Origin: Phycisphaerae bacterium
Lineage (GTDB): Bacteria; Planctomycetota; Phycisphaerae; Phycisphaerales; SM1A02
Direction: 5' to 3'
Length of the DNA stretch: 64,000 nucleotides
Assembly (NCBI GenBank): GCA_002716385.1
Contig: PBAX01000005.1
Span: forward strand, 84,902-148,901
This document shows, piece after piece, positions 63,776-64,000 of the stretch. A program made the position numbers and the translations under genes. The notes under the pieces were generated by a model that made no database searches, was not told the DNA's origin, and saw only the letters and a list, made by a program, of their open reading frames with translations. Numbering within the stretch: the stretch's first letter is position 1; each line of letters begins with the position of its first letter.

Positions 63776-63982
63776 TCAGATACGCCTCATTTGCCAGGAC
63801 CAGACCGCAAAGGCAAGGATTGCCCGGATCTTGCCCCATCGGCTGGGCTTTCGATGTGCCTTGCTGCCAAAGGCGGTTTCCGACCGCCATCGCCAGTAAT
63901 CGCCTCTAAATCGACCTTTATGAACCAGCCAAAGCGTCAGCAAACCCATGAAAGCCTGAAAGATGAACTTAAGACAACCCAT
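63776..63982 (-). CDS. small protein with N-terminal hydrophobic helix, unknown
   Basis: 68 residues: a hydrophobic helix (LKFIFQAFMGLLTLWLV), then an Arg/Trp-rich basic region (GRFRGDYWRWRSETAFGS) and a second amphipathic helix (IRAILAFAVWSWQMRRI). The pattern DYWRWRxETAFGS looks conserved-like, but I do not recognise a family. AGGAG lies 12 bases upstream, far for a ribosome-binding site. No neighbour is visible upstream because the window ends. Confidence 0.5.
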   Translation of the reverse strand: MGCLKFIFQAFMGLLTLWLVHKGRFRGDYWRWRSETAFGSKAHRKPSRWGKIRAILAFAVWSWQMRRI

Positions 63983-64000
63983 TTTGAGTGGCGACTCCTG

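Noticed and set aside
63654..63909. Short frames on both strands near the window end
   Set aside because: They overlap each other and the structured region and lack ribosome-binding sites; only the 63776-63982 minus-strand frame has a coherent protein pattern.
1..64000. Prophage, insertion sequence, CRISPR or integrative element
   Set aside because: No integrase, transposase, direct-repeat array or tRNA-flanking duplication was found; the single tRNA has no repeat of its 3' end nearby that I could see.

Overview
This 64 kb window is chromosomal DNA of a planctomycete, most likely of the Phycisphaerae type and probably marine. The evidence is compositional and by protein family; there is no rRNA gene to confirm it. 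Secreted enzymes carry Cys-bounded dockerin-like repeats (D-x-D-G-x-V-D-V-x-D-V-L-x-V-L-x-x-W-G-P-C). There are several divergent ECF-type sigma factors, one fused to an FHA domain, and many exported proteins with EF-hand or thrombospondin-type-3 calcium repeats. Two outer-membrane porins show the cell is diderm. No phage, insertion sequence, CRISPR array or plasmid replication gene was seen.

Layout. 0-8 kb: sugar and amino-acid uptake and catabolism (Gfo/Idh/MocA oxidoreductase, Tat-exported TIM-barrel isomerase, EF-hand hydrolase, nucleoside-type MFS, APC permease, threonine aldolase) and pyrophosphatase. 8-12 kb: ArfB, a divergent sigma-like factor with an unknown partner, an SGNH hydrolase and membrane proteins. 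12-15 kb: a large GH9 cellulase. 15-22 kb: an RND lipid-exporter-like protein beside an HpnO-like aminotransferase, GrpB, acetolactate synthase, DoxX and AhpD-like proteins. 22-26 kb: an RG-rich EF-hand protein divergent from an ECF sigma / anti-sigma / CnrX-like EF-hand operon. 26-31 kb: SMR pump, D-lactate dehydrogenase, dockerin-bearing subtilase. 31-36 kb: xylose isomerase operon, lipoproteins, a secreted nuclease-fold protein. 36-41 kb: TauE, EamA, FHA-sigma factor, and an AA10 lytic polysaccharide monooxygenase with CBM2 and dockerin. 41-53 kb: deaminase, acyltransferase, AstB, an amidohydrolase pair, aldehyde dehydrogenase, another dockerin protein, a JmjC-like cupin. 53-64 kb: tRNA-Ala, thioredoxin, folate and amino-sugar genes, RarA, an L,D-transpeptidase, two porins and a long structured intergenic region.

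How it fits together. The LPMO, GH9 cellulase, xylose isomerase, sugar-oxidation genes and porins fit a plant or algal polysaccharide degrader, with D-lactate oxidation and acetolactate synthesis as carbon-overflow routes. Two points stand out. First, the 22-26 kb locus looks like a Cnr-style envelope-sensing switch rebuilt with EF-hands. Second, at least nine start codons have a -10-like hexamer 6-8 bases upstream in place of a Shine-Dalgarno sequence, which suggests leaderless mRNAs are common in this organism. All functions are inferred from reading the translated sequences; no database search was run.
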